Shown here: piece after piece, positions 62,284 through 64,000 of the stretch
Position numbering within the stretch: position 1 is the first letter of the stretch
Layout of the letters: every line of letters begins with the position of its first letter
Assembly: GCA_008508345.1 (NCBI GenBank)
Contig: QNGE01000270.1
Location: 104,779 to 168,778 of the forward strand
Reading direction: 5' to 3'
Source: Paragonimus westermani
Taxonomy: Eukaryota; Platyhelminthes; Trematoda; Plagiorchiida; Troglotrematidae
DNA: 64,000 nucleotides
Made by a program: the position numbers and the translations under genes
Notes under the pieces: model-generated
Told to the model about the DNA's origin: nothing
The model's database searches: none
Seen by the model: only the letters and a program-made list of their open reading frames with translations

Positions 62284-63327
62284 GCTTTCTTCTGTTCCTG
62301 TCTGACAGGTTATGTTGGTTGAACGTCACGACAGCTTTCAAAACGAATCCAGGAACAACAACAACGGTGGTTGGGGGACGGGGAAACAGGAACCGTTATG
62401 AGCGATATGCTCGGTCACTTGGCTGAGCCTTCCAATTAGTCTGTCCTGTGCTAAGTAATTCATCAAAGGCTTAATTAGGTCACTCTGTACTATAGAAGTG
62501 AAGGGAATCAGGCTGCCTGTCCTGACAGATTTAATGAAAAACGGTTTATTCAGGCGTTGCGTCTATCCTGGTATCAGATCGGCCGATCGGTGGTCAGTTT
62601 GCCTGGGTGAGCCAATGAACGGACGTTAGGAACCAATCATACCGTCACCAACTGATTACCGAGTGACTTGGTTTTTCCATTATAGATCCGTTAGATATTG
62701 TCATCTAACTCTACGTACTCTTTATATAGCTGACGAATTAACGAAAGCATGTGATTGCTAGCATAACTTCAGCCTCCAGGCCGTGTAATCATCAGACTCT
62801 TTTCGGTAAAGTGAAACTATCTTCCAGATCTCATAACTAATTCTAATCAGCTACTGGATTTCTGTGTTGAAGTATGTTGATCAATAATATGTACGTTATA
62901 TTAGATGGTCTACTTCTGGATTTATTTTCTTCTATCTGGTTATCTTTCATTCTTCTTAGAAACTTCGTTTCGCATCAACATTTACACCCTCTGATTTTCC
63001 CAAACCACTGTGCTCACTGATTATCATTCTGATTGAACTGCTCACTACAGGATCTGGTAGGCATAACCATGATAAGTTTCTGTCTGCAACCCTTTTATAA
63101 AACCCTATAAACTACACCGTTTAATGGTTCGATTGCTTTGAAGTAGTCAGCGTTATTTTTGTTACACTTTTCACAAATCAACCCACATGACTGAGAACAT
63201 TTCTTACTGAATCTGTATTAGTTGATTGATAAGATCCGGTGTGACAGTTATTGCTCATTTTGCACGAATTCCTGGATGTTTTTTCTTGTCTGCTCATGGA
63301 AGAACAATGCTCACATTCATTCTTCAG

Positions 63328-63446
63328 CTACAGCATTTGGACTGATCCACGGTCTAATGGAGTGTATTCGTGATAATTCTTACATATATACGGCAAGCGT
63401 GTCCGATGAGTACATTCATTCATTGTCTCCAGTACATGTGTCTACA
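63328..63446 (+). other. Weak candidate internal exon, unknown protein
   Basis: An acceptor CATTCATTCTTCAG (ending 63,327) and a donor GTAAGC (63,447) bracket a 119-bp open stretch encoding TAFGLIHGLMECIRDNSYIY followed by TASVSDEYIHSLSPVHVST. Both splice signals are plausible and the frame is open throughout, but no family is recognised and no partner exon was found. Confidence 0.2.
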
Positions 63447-64000
63447 GTAAGCACAAAATGTGTGCAAACTGTTCGACTCACGTCAATTCAAGTCAACAAA
63501 CTTCTTTGTGCACCCTGAGAGGCGAATATTTAGCATTTGCACAGACAGTTGTTCAGCACACAGACCAATAAAGTTTTCACCGTAGTTTTGCAGTTGCTTC
63601 TTTCTCAGAAATATTGAGAGTAATGTGAGGCCACGTTAACTGAGGGAACCGTATGCATGAAGTGGATATACATTTTTAGAAGGACTCCAATAAAGAGGAT
63701 GATCGAACTCGGTCAACGTTGTGAAGGTAATCGAGATTCACGTTTTAACATGTTGAAACACGACAGATTCAGTGAGACAATAACGGGCAATGCTGTTGCA
63801 TTTAAACAGATGCCTCATGGATCTGGGAAGAAAAATAATCAGAGAACAGTATAGTCAGAAAGACAGGATATGCGTCCATTTACAATACGGATTTGAAAAC
63901 GACTTTAACTATGAAGCGTAAGTCGTGAGAATTACGCCTGGTCATGTCTTAACGTGATACCTAATTACCTGACAGGTTGGACCAAGAAAGAAACTAGTAG

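Larger units (their letters stand above)
55839..64000. other. No recognised gene apart from microsatellites and a weak exon candidate
   Basis: 59.7-60.6 kb is relatively C/G-rich with open frames on both strands around the (CA)n tract. The plus-strand frame at 59,701-59,973 reads well (FSWYLSRKLLWASLQSTLIG) but has no good acceptor and no known domain. Confidence 0.5.

Noticed and set aside
1..64000. CRISPR array, bacterial defence island, phage or operon
   Set aside because: No regularly spaced repeats, no long intronless genes and no prokaryotic signals; the window is eukaryotic with spliced genes and retroelements.

Overview
The window looks like nuclear DNA of a parasitic flatworm, most likely a trematode. 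The reasons are one animal membrane-protein gene split into short exons by introns of 1.9 to 8 kb, decayed RTE-type and Penelope-like retroelements, and a tRNA-derived SINE-like repeat. No species can be named from the sequence alone. There are no operons, Shine-Dalgarno sites, CRISPR arrays or bacterial gene clusters. Most open frames of 60 to 140 codons appear to be chance or transposon-derived.

Layout. 1-4.6 kb: no recognised gene; a composite SINE-like repeat lies at 1.85-2.42 kb. 4.6-29.9 kb, + strand: seven exons (4613-4724, 6583-6735, 14784-14932, 18807-19012, 22375-22508, 25436-25526, 29753-29875) of an anoctamin/TMEM16 gene, closest in my recollection to anoctamin-7. They join in one uninterrupted frame of 323 codons covering the C-terminal half of the channel/scramblase domain and keep all the calcium-binding residues. 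The N-terminal exons must lie upstream of the window; the terminal exon was not found. Intron 2 holds a decayed RTE-type element (about 11.2-13.2 kb), intron 4 a hairpin built around a (TA)n tract (21.55-21.71 kb), and intron 5 a minus-strand SINE-like copy (23.68-23.94 kb).

30.2-31.5 kb: a broken Penelope-like element whose distal part shares a 42-bp inverted repeat with the DNA just in front of it. 34.5-35.2 kb: a compound SINE-like locus with nested inverted copies. 39.7 kb and 52.6-53.0 kb: further foldback copies. 43.7-45.8 kb: a second decayed RTE-type element. 55.6-55.8 kb: a minus-strand SINE-like copy. 60.2 and 62.25 kb: (CA)n and (TA)n microsatellites. The rest of 31.5-64 kb has no gene I can recognise, apart from two weak exon candidates (50.26 and 63.33 kb).

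The most unusual signal is the SINE-like family. It has an internal RNA polymerase III promoter (A and B boxes), a tail module on both sides of the unit with a period of about 430 bp, and a strong tendency to occur as inverted, hairpin-forming pairs. In one pair the two arms share substitutions absent from the other copies.
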